Source of the DNA: Chitinispirillaceae bacterium
GTDB lineage: Bacteria; Fibrobacterota; Chitinivibrionia; Chitinivibrionales; Chitinispirillaceae
DNA: 64,000 bases
Direction: 5' to 3'
NCBI GenBank assembly: GCA_016929415.1
Contig: JAFGIW010000117.1
Location: 1 to 64,000, forward strand
The notes beneath the pieces are model-generated. The model saw only the letters and a program-made list of their open reading frames with translations. It was not told the origin of the DNA and searched no databases. Made by a program: the position numbers and the translations under genes. This document shows, piece after piece, positions 9,813-19,711 of this stretch (its first letter is position 1; the number at the start of each line of letters is the position of its first letter).

Positions 9813-11257
9813 AAATACTATTTATAAATCCGCCCTATACATCTTTAGCAGGGATTGCTGAGTCTGCGGGACACATGATGCCATTGTGTTTCGGTTATAT
9901 AACCGCGTACTGCAAGGATCGAATTGAAGATTTGGAAATTAAAATACTGGACGCGGAAGCTAAGGGAATAGGATTCGAAGAAATACAGAATACAATATAT
10001 CAATATAGCCCCCAATTAGTTGGAATTACTGTACCAACTCCGACTCTGAATTATGCATACAGAATCGCTCATGAAGCTAAAAAGATAAATAAGAAAGTGA
10101 ATATCGTATTTGGAGGAATACATCCTACGGTGATGCCGGAAAAGACGATTGAAGACAGTAGAGATGTGGATTTCGTTGTAGTAGGAGAAGGTGAGGAAAC
10201 TATGTACCGACTCCTTATAGAAATGAGAAAAAGTAGGCCGGATTACGGAAATGTGGAAGGTATATTGTTCAGGAGTGATAATGAAATAGTAAAAAATCCA
10301 AGACGAGAACTTATTGAAGATCTGGATACAATACCGATACCAGCAAGGCATCTGTACGAGTTGGAATATTATCGATCTGCCCCAACTAAGAAAGTGAGCA
10401 ATGAACTTGCAACCCCCATACTAACATCCCGTGGATGCAGTCACGATTGTATCCATTGTCCGTCAAAATCAATATGGCGTCAAAAAGTAAGGTATCGCTC
10501 GACAAGTAATGTAGTGGATGAGATACAACTATGCGTTGAGAAGTATAATTTTAAAGAATTCAATTTTTTCGATGACACTTTTACTTTAAACAAAAAACGA
10601 GCTATGAGAATAGTTGAGGAAATCATAAATAGAAAGCTGAATATATATTGGATATGTTTCGCGAGAACCAATACAATAGACAGAGAATTAGTAGAGAAAA
10701 TGAAGGAAGCAGGTTGCAGAAAAATATCATTCGGATTAGAATCCGGAAATCAAAAAATACTCGATAAAATGAGAAAAAGGACAACTCTTGAGAAAGGAAG
10801 AAGCGCTGTTGGAATAGTCAGAGAAGCAGGCATACCTGTTCACGGGAGCTTTATGCTTGGTAATGTTGGCGAAACAGAAGATACAATAAGGGATACAATA
10901 GCGTATGCAACAAGTCTCGATTTGGATAATGCAACTTTTTTTATTACTACGCCATTCCCAGGAACGGATTTATTCAAAATAGCTATGGAAGAAGGAAATA
11001 TTACGAAAACCACACCATGGGAGGCATTCGCGCCTTTAACAGACGTTAGTCCCATTCTTGTGCAGAAAGAAATCGGGCCAGACCGTCTAGTTTATTGGCA
11101 AAAACGGGCGTTCAGACAGTTTTATTTGAGACCCAAATATATAAAAAAGAAAATGAAGATGTTACTATCTGTGCAAGGAGTAAAGAATTTACTCGAAGGA
11201 CTAAGAGTATTTTGGAGAATAATGAGAAAAGATAGATACAAGAAGAATAATGAGTAG
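9809..11257 (+). CDS. B12-binding domain radical SAM protein
   Basis: ILFINPPYTS..., FGGIHPTVMPE, CSHDCIHC motif; 4-bp overlap with preceding gene. Confidence 0.9.
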   Translation: MKILFINPPYTSLAGIAESAGHMMPLCFGYITAYCKDRIEDLEIKILDAEAKGIGFEEIQNTIYQYSPQLVGITVPTPTLNYAYRIAHEAKKINKKVNIVFGGIHPTVMPEKTIEDSRDVDFVVVGEGEETMYRLLIEMRKSRPDYGNVEGILFRSDNEIVKNPRRELIEDLDTIPIPARHLYELEYYRSAPTKKVSNELATPILTSRGCSHDCIHCPSKSIWRQKVRYRSTSNVVDEIQLCVEKYNFKEFNFFDDTFTLNKKRAMRIVEEIINRKLNIYWICFARTNTIDRELVEKMKEAGCRKISFGLESGNQKILDKMRKRTTLEKGRSAVGIVREAGIPVHGSFMLGNVGETEDTIRDTIAYATSLDLDNATFFITTPFPGTDLFKIAMEEGNITKTTPWEAFAPLTDVSPILVQKEIGPDRLVYWQKRAFRQFYLRPKYIKKKMKMLLSVQGVKNLLEGLRVFWRIMRKDRYKKNNE

Positions 11258-12206
11258 ACCTTCAAATAGATGGTCAATTATTAAGAAATTTGGCCCATAC
11301 ATCATTACAGCAGTAATTTTAGCCGTCCTATTTTGGAAAATAAGCCCAAAAAAAATTGTTGACGGAATTTCACAAGCTGACTTGATCATGGGGACAGTCG
11401 CCTTTTTTATGTCTGTAGTTTTTGTGTTATTTGCCGGGATTAAAATGAAAATAATCCTTTCGGAGATGGGATATAACATATCATTGAGCGAAGCCTTTGC
11501 CTTGACAATTGCCACATATCCTTTAAACGTTGTTATCCCATCAAAGGGGGGGGATTTTGCGAAAAGTTGGTTTCTGAGCGATAAAATATCGTTATCAGAA
11601 GGGATAAGCGTTGTGTTGGCTGAACGCATAGTAGATATCGCAATGCTTGTGGCGTTTGCGATAGTGGGAGCTCTCGTAGCGGGGATCTACGAATTACTCT
11701 GGATTGCCGTACTTTTTGTAATAGGTTTAACAGGTATTTTCATCATCATTATAAAAACGGAAACTAATAAATTACGTTCAAGATATTTAAGAAAGCTGAA
11801 TAATTTGCGGATGTCGCTCCGAACCATTTTCAAAAATCGCAGGCGATTGATTCTCGTATGTTTGATTAGTATGGGAATATGGGTAGGGAGCGCGGTGCAA
11901 GTGTACGTCATTTTTAAGGCGTTGGGAACCACCGTACCTATCGGTTATACTTGTGCCGCGACCTCCGTCGCAATATTTATTGGCTTTTTACCCGTGACCA
12001 TCGCGGGAATGGGTACAAGAGACGCTGCGTTTGTATTGCTATACTCGGAATACGCATCAGAGGCAAACAGTCTCGCCGCGGGGATGCTTTATACATTGTT
12101 TAGGTATTGGGGGTTGGCGGCTTTGGGCCTTCCGTTCCTATATAGGATACACAAGAAAAACCAAAAAAGCGTAAATGAAATAACGTCAAAAACACAAATG
12201 GAATAA
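11250..12206 (+). CDS. Lysylphosphatidylglycerol synthase TM-region / UPF0104 (AglD-like) flippase-like membrane protein
   Basis: Multi-TM protein with family pattern (YPLNVVIPSKGGDFAKSW..., FLPVTIAGMGTRDAAFV). Confidence 0.8.
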   Translation: MSRPSNRWSIIKKFGPYIITAVILAVLFWKISPKKIVDGISQADLIMGTVAFFMSVVFVLFAGIKMKIILSEMGYNISLSEAFALTIATYPLNVVIPSKGGDFAKSWFLSDKISLSEGISVVLAERIVDIAMLVAFAIVGALVAGIYELLWIAVLFVIGLTGIFIIIIKTETNKLRSRYLRKLNNLRMSLRTIFKNRRRLILVCLISMGIWVGSAVQVYVIFKALGTTVPIGYTCAATSVAIFIGFLPVTIAGMGTRDAAFVLLYSEYASEANSLAAGMLYTLFRYWGLAALGLPFLYRIHKKNQKSVNEITSKTQME

Positions 12207-12207
12207 G

Positions 12208-12879
12208 TTAGACCTTTTTTGCAATTAAGAAGTTTGTTATTCCAAATGCAAAAGGGAAATTGAACCTCTTAATTAAGGGAAGAAGAAAAGTAGGAGTTTT
12301 ATTGGGAACCAGCATTCCAAAAGAAAAGGCGTCTTCTATAAACAGTCCGTTATTCCGCGCCAAGCGTTGTAAGTAGGATAGGGAAAAGTGCAGCGCCTTG
12401 CGTTCTTCTTTAACGATGGCTGAAAAAAGGAACATCAGAGGATTGTTTCTATTAGGCTCAAGTATAACAACCCACTTACGGCTTGTTCGTTTCATCTCTC
12501 GGATAACCTTGTCGATATTATCCACATGGTGAAGTAAAGCATGGCAAAAAACAACATCAAAGGAATCATCATCAAACTCCAATTGATGCGCGTTCATGAC
12601 TCGCTTTTTAAGGACAGGATTAAGGGCGATCATTTTTTCAGAAAAATCAATTCCGGTGGTGTCGCATATTTTATCAAAATGGCAGGTGAAAAAACCGTTG
12701 CCGCATCCGACGTCCAGGAGGCGAGTAGAACTCGTTATGGATACGGTTTTCCGTATTTGAGAGATTTTTGGCAAAACATAATCGAGGACAACCGGATGAT
12801 TGGCATCCCGGCGTTTTTCTAGTGAATCGCGTTTCCAATATTGTTTCTGGGTTTCAAGAAATTTAGAGTTTTCTGTCAT
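12208..12879 (-). CDS. Class I SAM-dependent methyltransferase
   Basis: LLDVGCGNGFFTCHF, FDVVFCHALLHHVDN. Confidence 0.9.
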   Translation of the reverse strand: MTENSKFLETQKQYWKRDSLEKRRDANHPVVLDYVLPKISQIRKTVSITSSTRLLDVGCGNGFFTCHFDKICDTTGIDFSEKMIALNPVLKKRVMNAHQLEFDDDSFDVVFCHALLHHVDNIDKVIREMKRTSRKWVVILEPNRNNPLMFLFSAIVKEERKALHFSLSYLQRLARNNGLFIEDAFSFGMLVPNKTPTFLLPLIKRFNFPFAFGITNFLIAKKV

Positions 12880-12945
12880 TGGCGATAGCTCGTAAAATAC
12901 GCGTTTTGAACATTGCCGGTTCTTTTCCAGGATAAGTCCGAGGGG

Positions 12946-14505
12946 TCATTTCCGGCTCCACCGATAAAGTAATAGAGGCCCTTTTTGCGAAGGATATGTT
13001 TTTTCCAGCAGAAAAGAGACATTTGAAAAACGGCTTAAAACATCCTTCCAGGGAGTATTATAATACCCGCTTAAAACCATGAAGCCGGAGTGGACCGACG
13101 CAGGCAGCGTGTTGAAAAATGATGGCTCGTTCAGGGCCGGACTGCCGACAAGGGGATTTACCGTGATAATTGAATTTGAAAAAACACGCAGGGGCTCGCT
13201 TAATTTCCTGCCGTTTGCGGAAGCAAGATCCCCGCAGAATATTGTTTTCGCGGGTTTCAGATAATAGGCCAAGGGAAACGAAGACATCGGATCAGCAATG
13301 ACATAGACGCCGTCATGAGTGCCCGACAACGAATCGATTGCCCTGGAGACTGAACGATACGGGGGGTAAATCTGGTTCTTTACGTTATAAATTTTGACGA
13401 ATCCGACACAATTCACCACCGCCATTCCGGTAAGAAAAAGCAGAAACATCCTTTTCCCCCGGACTAGGCAGTTTCCCGCCATCAGTCCGAAAAGCAAAAC
13501 GAGAAAATGGTGCATATACATCGGGTGGACGGTGGGGAATTTCCAGCCCAAAAGGCTGTGCACGAAGAACGTTCCGGAAAAGGAGGTGATGACGAGCAGC
13601 TCGGCCCTGGAAATCGTTCCATTGCGCAGTTTCTGCAGGACCGACATTGCGGCAACTCCAAAATAAAAAGCCGCGAACAACAGCGCCGCGGCCACAGCGG
13701 GCGTTATTTGCGAAAGAGAATGATATTTGGGCAGAGCACTCCCCAGCAGCGCCTTGAATACAACGAAAGGAATGCCTATTGCCCATTGTGCGATAAGATA
13801 CTCTTTGCTGCCCCCCGTCTGAAGCGCCAGTTGTTTGACGAACATCGGCGCCATCAGCGCACCGGCGATAACCGTCGATGCGAAAAGAACGCTCCACGCG
13901 GCGAACATTTTTTTCTCCTTCGGGATGAAAATAAACCCGGAAAGCAATACCGTCCCCACCCAGAAAAAAGCGTAGTAATGGGTACAGCCAAGCGCAAAAA
14001 TCAGGACGATACCGCCAGCGGTCTTAACCTTTGAATAACGTTTGACCAGTGAAAGCACCGTTAAGAGGAACAACAATGAAAGCAGGCATAAAAGCGCATA
14101 CGGCCGCGGCCATCGGATTACTTCGATATGATAGCTTGAGGTGACATAAAGCAGGGTGCCTATAAAGGCCGTTGTTCTTGACTGGAAAGTAACGAAAATA
14201 AGGTAGAATAGTATGGCCGAAAGCGCGCCGAACAGCGGCGAAAGAAAACGGAGTCCGTACTCTGAACTGCCGGCAAGCCGACAGGTATACCTTTCTATAA
14301 TAAAATATAAGGGAGGATGGCTCTCAAACCGTTCAAGAGAGGCTACGAGACCGCTTATTGAATTGCAGCGGAGATGATAGGCGGTCAGGGCTTCATCGAA
14401 CCAGACCGAATGGTCAGCCAGCTTATAGTACCCGAGACCGAGAGCAATCAGCACCAGTGTCGCGATCATCGCGGCCTGGACGATTCGACCATTGTTTTTC
14501 ATCAT
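12946..14505 (-). CDS. PMT-like (GT39/GT83) membrane glycosyltransferase
   Basis: ADHSVWFDEALTAYHLRC and HPPLYFIIERYTCRLAG, multi-TM. Confidence 0.8.
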   Translation of the reverse strand: MMKNNGRIVQAAMIATLVLIALGLGYYKLADHSVWFDEALTAYHLRCNSISGLVASLERFESHPPLYFIIERYTCRLAGSSEYGLRFLSPLFGALSAILFYLIFVTFQSRTTAFIGTLLYVTSSYHIEVIRWPRPYALLCLLSLLFLLTVLSLVKRYSKVKTAGGIVLIFALGCTHYYAFFWVGTVLLSGFIFIPKEKKMFAAWSVLFASTVIAGALMAPMFVKQLALQTGGSKEYLIAQWAIGIPFVVFKALLGSALPKYHSLSQITPAVAAALLFAAFYFGVAAMSVLQKLRNGTISRAELLVITSFSGTFFVHSLLGWKFPTVHPMYMHHFLVLLFGLMAGNCLVRGKRMFLLFLTGMAVVNCVGFVKIYNVKNQIYPPYRSVSRAIDSLSGTHDGVYVIADPMSSFPLAYYLKPAKTIFCGDLASANGRKLSEPLRVFSNSIITVNPLVGSPALNEPSFFNTLPASVHSGFMVLSGYYNTPWKDVLSRFSNVSFLLEKTYPSQKGPLLLYRWSRK

Positions 14506-15545
14506 GGTTCCATGCATGATTTGCTAGAGGAAGAAAAAACGCGATCAACGACGAAATCCGGTCGCTTGACGGTATTCGCAAAAATCCGGAAAATGTATTC
14601 TCCGAGAATGCTGATTGAAACCAACTGGACCCCGCCGATAAAACAGACGGTCATGTTCGTCGAAGCCCAGCCCGCTATCGCCGTATGCGAAACCAATTTG
14701 CAGTACAGGATGGCAATGACAAAGGAACCTGCGATCAAAAGCATGGCTGAGCCGAGAAAAAAGGAAACCTGTAGCGGGATGCGCGTGTAATTGAAAATGC
14801 CGTCGAGTCCAAGCTTTACCAATTTAAAAAACGACATTTTCGGTTTTCCGCCAAACCGCGCGTCCCGATGATAATAATAGGGGGCCTGTTTGAATCCGCA
14901 CCAGGCCCGCAGTCCCGGGAAATATCGGTTGCTTTCGCCACACGAGCGCAGTGAGACAACGACTTTTTTGTCAAGAAGTGAAAAATTGCCGGCCTGGGAT
15001 GGAATGGCTTTTGCCACCAGAAGTTGCTGGACCGAATAAAATACGCTGAATAGCAGTTTTCTTAAGAACGTGTCATTCCGGGACAGTTTCACCGTATAAA
15101 CAATGTCGTTTCCCTGTTCCCATAAATAAATAAGGTCCGGGATCAGCTCGGGCGGGTCCTGAAGATCACCATCCAGAATAATGAAGACATCCCCCTTGGC
15201 ATGGAATAAACAGGCGCTCACTGATGCCTGAAGGCCGAAATTGCGCGATAGGCCGATGACCCGCAGATGCGGGTCGCTTGGAGTCTGGTTAACCAGATAT
15301 TCGCGGGTCCCATCGGTCGAACCGTCATCCACAAGAACGATTTCATAGTTATAATCAAGCGTTTTTCCGACAGCCGACAGCCGTCGGTATAATTCGTGAA
15401 CGCAGGATATTTCGTTATATACAGGAGCGGCGAGTGAAACAAGCATATTTTTTTTGTCGCCGTTTTTGCCGACAACGGATTTCTCCATTCCCGCTTTGAA
15501 GGTAGCCGCCGACGTTGTTTTTTTGTCAATAGATCCTGTTGTCAT
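14502..15545 (-). CDS. Family 2 glycosyltransferase with C-terminal TM helices (GtrB/DPM-like)
   Basis: SLAAPVYNEISCVHELY, LVDDGSTDGTREYL, LDGDLQDPPELIP. Confidence 0.92.
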   Translation of the reverse strand: MTTGSIDKKTTSAATFKAGMEKSVVGKNGDKKNMLVSLAAPVYNEISCVHELYRRLSAVGKTLDYNYEIVLVDDGSTDGTREYLVNQTPSDPHLRVIGLSRNFGLQASVSACLFHAKGDVFIILDGDLQDPPELIPDLIYLWEQGNDIVYTVKLSRNDTFLRKLLFSVFYSVQQLLVAKAIPSQAGNFSLLDKKVVVSLRSCGESNRYFPGLRAWCGFKQAPYYYHRDARFGGKPKMSFFKLVKLGLDGIFNYTRIPLQVSFFLGSAMLLIAGSFVIAILYCKLVSHTAIAGWASTNMTVCFIGGVQLVSISILGEYIFRIFANTVKRPDFVVDRVFSSSSKSCMEP

Positions 15546-15726
15546 ATAATTCCTTATGACCGTTTTTGCCGAAGCGGAGCGGGGCCGCCTCGGTAGTTCT
15601 TATATGGGCCGCACTATTAATATACGCGCAGATTGATTTTCTTAACATACGATTTCCCAACAATACGACTACACCATTCAAGCTGAAAATAAATATCATG
15701 ATTGCTGAAATGCAAGAAACACACCG

Positions 15727-15905
15727 TTAGGGACGATGGTATGGTCGCCACACCGCGCCTACTTGCTTTAACTTGCTACGAAGGAGCACCTTACGCAGCA
15801 GAAGCGGAGCTGACAGCCCGTACATATCTTGGAACCGCTCGGGATATACTTTCTTGAACTCATCGGGGGAAATCGGTTTGACGGTTGTCGCACAGTGCCG
15901 CCTCA
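15727..15905 (-). pseudogene. Possible degraded coding fragment
   Basis: Minus frame TTVKPISPDEFKKVYPERFQDMYGLSAPLLLRKVLLRSKLKQVGAVWRPYHRP* with no start; adjacent frame upstream also protein-like (frameshift?). Confidence 0.3.
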
Positions 15906-16103
15906 AGCGCTCCGGTTAAGCATCCGGCAGGATTTTTCCTTGCCGCAAGCATCACGGCGCGATCGTCCACCCGAGGCGATGTATGATTCCCATACCCCGC
16001 GCCGCAGGAATACTCGTAGTATTTTGAGGATGCGTTGAGTGAGGACGGCCCGAGATGACGGGCAGTCCAGGGCCGCAGTAGAAAAGTTTATGAATAATTC
16101 GGT

Positions 16104-16817
16104 CTAAGGATTCGATTTCGCCCATCGCTCCCGGTGGTTTACATAGCGCTCCTGGTTGTGCAGGACGCGCCGGGTGTCTCGCCTGATAAAAAAAATGTAG
16201 AAGTCGATCAAATCGCGATCGATCGTGGTCTGCTGCCAGTAGTCCACGCGGCAGCTGTCACCCTGCGGCGTGATTTCGTAGTAGCCTTGCGACGAACGCA
16301 CCGTGGGAACGATCGAGCTGCCGCTGGTGGAACATGCCTCCATGGTGAAGCGCACGCGCCTGGCAATCGTGTCGGCGCTGCGGTTGAAGCGCAGGCGAAG
16401 CTTCGAGATAATGTAGCTGTAGGTGTACACGATACGGTTGTGCAGTAGCGCCGAATCCATGACCTCCATGTGCAGGTTGGCGCGTTTCATGCAGGCGACG
16501 ATGTGGGCTGGCTGTAAAAATGCCTGAAGCAGGCTCTCCGGAGGGCAATCGGTCGTAAATGAGTACGTTACCGTGTACGTTGGCCCCGCCCACACGAGGT
16601 TCAGCCTGCTGTCCGCAGGCTCGTCGCCGGCACGAACGTAAGCTGCAAGCAGCACCACCAGGATTGCTCCTCCCGCTCTTTCCACACTCAATCCCCTGCT
16701 TTGCATCACTGCAACTGCACTGCGCGAGATGAAAACAGGTGTTCTGATGATTGAAATGCAAGGATTGAAGAACTCATAATCGACGGCTTTTCCGGAATAC
16801 CCCAATCTTGGCCTCAC
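16104..16817 (-). CDS. Hypothetical exported protein, possibly SRPBCC-like
   Basis: Long ORF with internal signal-like segment (AGGAILVVLLAAYVRAG); start uncertain. Confidence 0.5.
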   Translation of the reverse strand: MRPRLGYSGKAVDYEFFNPCISIIRTPVFISRSAVAVMQSRGLSVERAGGAILVVLLAAYVRAGDEPADSRLNLVWAGPTYTVTYSFTTDCPPESLLQAFLQPAHIVACMKRANLHMEVMDSALLHNRIVYTYSYIISKLRLRFNRSADTIARRVRFTMEACSTSGSSIVPTVRSSQGYYEITPQGDSCRVDYWQQTTIDRDLIDFYIFFIRRDTRRVLHNQERYVNHRERWAKSNP

Positions 16818-17866
16818 CGCAACGCCGTGAAGCGGATCACCCGCTGCACCGCGCCGTCGTTTACCACCGCAACATAGCCTCCCGGCGGCAGTGTGACCGC
16901 GCGGCCGTCGAGCGATGCCGATGACCGGCCGAAACAGTGCGCAACCGGTTTCCCGTCAATTGAGAAGATCCTGATCGCGAATGCCGCGGGGTGCTCCGTG
17001 CGGACGGCCAGCCGATTGTTGCTCCAGGTCACGGACGGTTGCCGATGCGACGTCCCCTTTGCGGGAGCGTTGACCGCGGTCGGATTGTATTTATATACCC
17101 GCACGTAGTCGATGACCATTTCCGCCGGACAGATTCCCTCATCAACCCCCTGCTGACCTCCCCAGGTTCCGCCCACGGCGATATTGAGGAGCAGATGGAA
17201 ACGCTTGTCGAAGGGCCAGACCTTGGAATCGGCGCTCTCATTTTTGAACGAAAAAGTCTTTTTATTGTCTGCAAAAAAGACCAGGCTGTCCTCGTACCAT
17301 TCGAGCGCGTAGACGACAAACGCGGTATACGGATCGGCAAGTCTGGCGCTGGCGCCCTTACTCGTTCCGATCGAATGGTTGTACGATTCGGTATGGATGG
17401 TGAAATGGACGATGTTGGGTTCGAAACCGACATTTTCCATGATGTCGATTTCCCCGCTTTTCGGCCATCCTCCGTAAGTGTTATCCGTCGGAAGCATCCA
17501 GATCGCAGGCCAGAGACCGATGCCCTTCGGCAGTTTTGCGGCGATTTCAAAACGGCCGTAGAGCCAGTCGCCTTTATTTTTCGTGATCAGGCGGGCTGAT
17601 GAGTAATTGTTCTGCCCGACCTTCTCCTTGAGCGCGATGATGGTCAGAACACCGTTTCCAACCCGTGCGTTATCAGTGTCTTCTTTGGTATAATTCTGCA
17701 GTTCCTGGTTCCCCCAACCGCTCCCTCCGACATCATACCCCCACTTTGTTTTTTCGGGCAGCCCGGTGTAATCGAATTCATCCGACCAGACAGGCTCCCA
17801 TTGGGAAGAGGCGGAGAAGAAGAGAAGGGAGGCGAGGATCGTTGCTGCAAAAATAACCCGGTTCAT
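16814..17866 (-). CDS. GH16 family glycosidase (laminarinase-like) with C-terminal sorting-like tail
   Basis: WSDEFDYTG..., SGEIDIMENVGF (GH16 ExDxxE catalytic motif), signal peptide at MNRVIFAATILASLLFF. Confidence 0.92.
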   Translation of the reverse strand: MNRVIFAATILASLLFFSASSQWEPVWSDEFDYTGLPEKTKWGYDVGGSGWGNQELQNYTKEDTDNARVGNGVLTIIALKEKVGQNNYSSARLITKNKGDWLYGRFEIAAKLPKGIGLWPAIWMLPTDNTYGGWPKSGEIDIMENVGFEPNIVHFTIHTESYNHSIGTSKGASARLADPYTAFVVYALEWYEDSLVFFADNKKTFSFKNESADSKVWPFDKRFHLLLNIAVGGTWGGQQGVDEGICPAEMVIDYVRVYKYNPTAVNAPAKGTSHRQPSVTWSNNRLAVRTEHPAAFAIRIFSIDGKPVAHCFGRSSASLDGRAVTLPPGGYVAVVNDGAVQRVIRFTALR

Positions 17867-18129
17867 ACATTTCCTTCCAGGGCGAAAATCGACGATAAAA
17901 AGCCTTCCTCTTCCATAAATATATTCAGGAAACAGGTTGTATAAAAGAAATTTGATGTCTTTCCCGAGGAGGCAGGCCTCTATGTTTGGGGATAGGGGAG
18001 ACTGTTGTTGCACCCCTCCCCCGATGCAAAATATTTTCAATTACCACCCGGCGGGATATTGAAGGTATGTGACCGATCTGCCGACGGTCCTTTGAGGTAG
18101 AGCTTCTTCAAACGACAGGGTACCGAATC

Positions 18130-18681
18130 ATGTATCGATGCAGGTTGATTCCAATCATTATTGCCGCAATTGCTTATTGCGGTTTTGCCGGACTGCCGCT
18201 TCATCAAAAGCCTTCCCTGCTCGAACTTTCCGGCCCCTGCGGTGGACGGCTCAATGGCCAAACGTGGTCGAGCGGCGAAATTTCCGGCAAGGTCTTTTCG
18301 GTCTATTACATCGATCCCGACGAGTCGGAGACCAACGAGCCGCTCTTCACGGCGCTTAAAGCTGAAAATTTTCCCGGGGATAAAGTGCAGTCAGTCGCGA
18401 TCCTCAACACGAAAGCGACCTGGGTGCCGGGTGGCGTTCTGACGATGGTGCTCAAGCGCAAGCAGAAGAAGTACCCGCGTACGATCTATGTCAAGGACAA
18501 CTGCCGGCTCCTCGCGACGAAGTGGAACCTCGCCGACCATTCGAGCGACATCCTGCTGTTCAACGCACAGGGAAAGGTGATCTTCAGTCACGACGGCAAA
18601 CTGTCCGATGCGCAGATCCGTGAGGTCATCGGCCTGATCTGGAATGCGATAGACGGGAGACCGGCGGATGCGCAGAAGTAA
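18130..18681 (+). CDS. YtfJ-like thioredoxin-fold protein
   Basis: VFSVYYIDPDESETNEPL..., ILNTKATWVPG, ADHSSDILLFNAQGKVIF. Confidence 0.65.
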   Translation: MYRCRLIPIIIAAIAYCGFAGLPLHQKPSLLELSGPCGGRLNGQTWSSGEISGKVFSVYYIDPDESETNEPLFTALKAENFPGDKVQSVAILNTKATWVPGGVLTMVLKRKQKKYPRTIYVKDNCRLLATKWNLADHSSDILLFNAQGKVIFSHDGKLSDAQIREVIGLIWNAIDGRPADAQK

Positions 18682-19582
18682 CCCTGCGGCAACCGCGCTT
18701 TTTATCGGCGGCGTCTGGAGCATGTTGACAGCGGCCGATTCCACCAATACCATCACCCGCAACCAGTTCAACTTCGGCCATCAGCTGGGGTACATCTATG
18801 CACGTATGGACGACGCCTATTTCGGGGAGCGCGGGTGCTGGCGGTTCGAGACCGGGCTGGCCGCTCTTTACACGGGCAACATGCCGCGGGTGCGCAACCC
18901 GTACTGGAAAGAGCGGACCATGGTCTACATCCCGCTCTATTTCGAGCTGTCCCCGAGCGACAACATCTCCCTGCAGATCGAACTGACCGATCTCTTCGTG
19001 GAGTTCCCGTATTACGACATCACCAGCATGGGCGGCAAGTCGCCCCGGTTCAAGACGAAGATCCGCCTCCTGCGGGAGCGGAAGTACCTTCCGGCAATCG
19101 CCCTTACCGTGGGGGTCAAGTTTTCAAGCGCAAAGCCGTACGTCATCTGGCGCGGCGACCACAATTACGACGAAAGCAACGGGCTTGCCGGAGCCGGCAC
19201 CGGGGTGGCCGACTACCTGCTGCTCTTTACCTTCTCCAAGTCGCTTACCGCCGCGACCTCCCTTCACAGCCACCTCGGCCTCGCACCGCTGGGAAGCCCG
19301 GTTGACGAGTACGGCTACGGCTCCCGGCAGGCCGACGAGATCCCCTACGGCCTCTCGCTACGGCACAACTTCTCCCCCCGCTGGTCCGCCCGTTTCGAGG
19401 TTTGCGGCATGTTCAACGGCCTTCGCGCCAGCGAACTCGCCCAATACTCAGTGGCGCGGCTGAGGCTTTCGTGGAAACCGGGAAACCATTCACTGGCGCT
19501 CAATGTCGAGCACGGATTGACGGAAGAGTCGGACGAATGGGTGGGCGGGCTGTTCGGAACGTTCGAGTGGAAGGTGCGGTAG
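18668..19582 (+). CDS. Hypothetical outer-membrane/beta-barrel-like protein
   Basis: Exported, alternating aromatic beta-strand pattern; translationally overlaps the upstream gene. Confidence 0.6.
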   Translation: MRRSNPAATALFIGGVWSMLTAADSTNTITRNQFNFGHQLGYIYARMDDAYFGERGCWRFETGLAALYTGNMPRVRNPYWKERTMVYIPLYFELSPSDNISLQIELTDLFVEFPYYDITSMGGKSPRFKTKIRLLRERKYLPAIALTVGVKFSSAKPYVIWRGDHNYDESNGLAGAGTGVADYLLLFTFSKSLTAATSLHSHLGLAPLGSPVDEYGYGSRQADEIPYGLSLRHNFSPRWSARFEVCGMFNGLRASELAQYSVARLRLSWKPGNHSLALNVEHGLTEESDEWVGGLFGTFEWKVR

Positions 19583-19711
19583 GGGGGACGGCAAGAAAAC
19601 GGGCAAACTGTTCGACCATTCGCATGATGTAATCTTTCCGGATCATGCAGGATCCTTCTCTTGAATTGTTTTACCTTTCACATCGAGACTTATATTAATA
19701 AACCGCTTTGC

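Noticed and set aside
13507-14034. 175-aa plus-strand ORF
   Set aside because: Antisense to the PMT-like gene.
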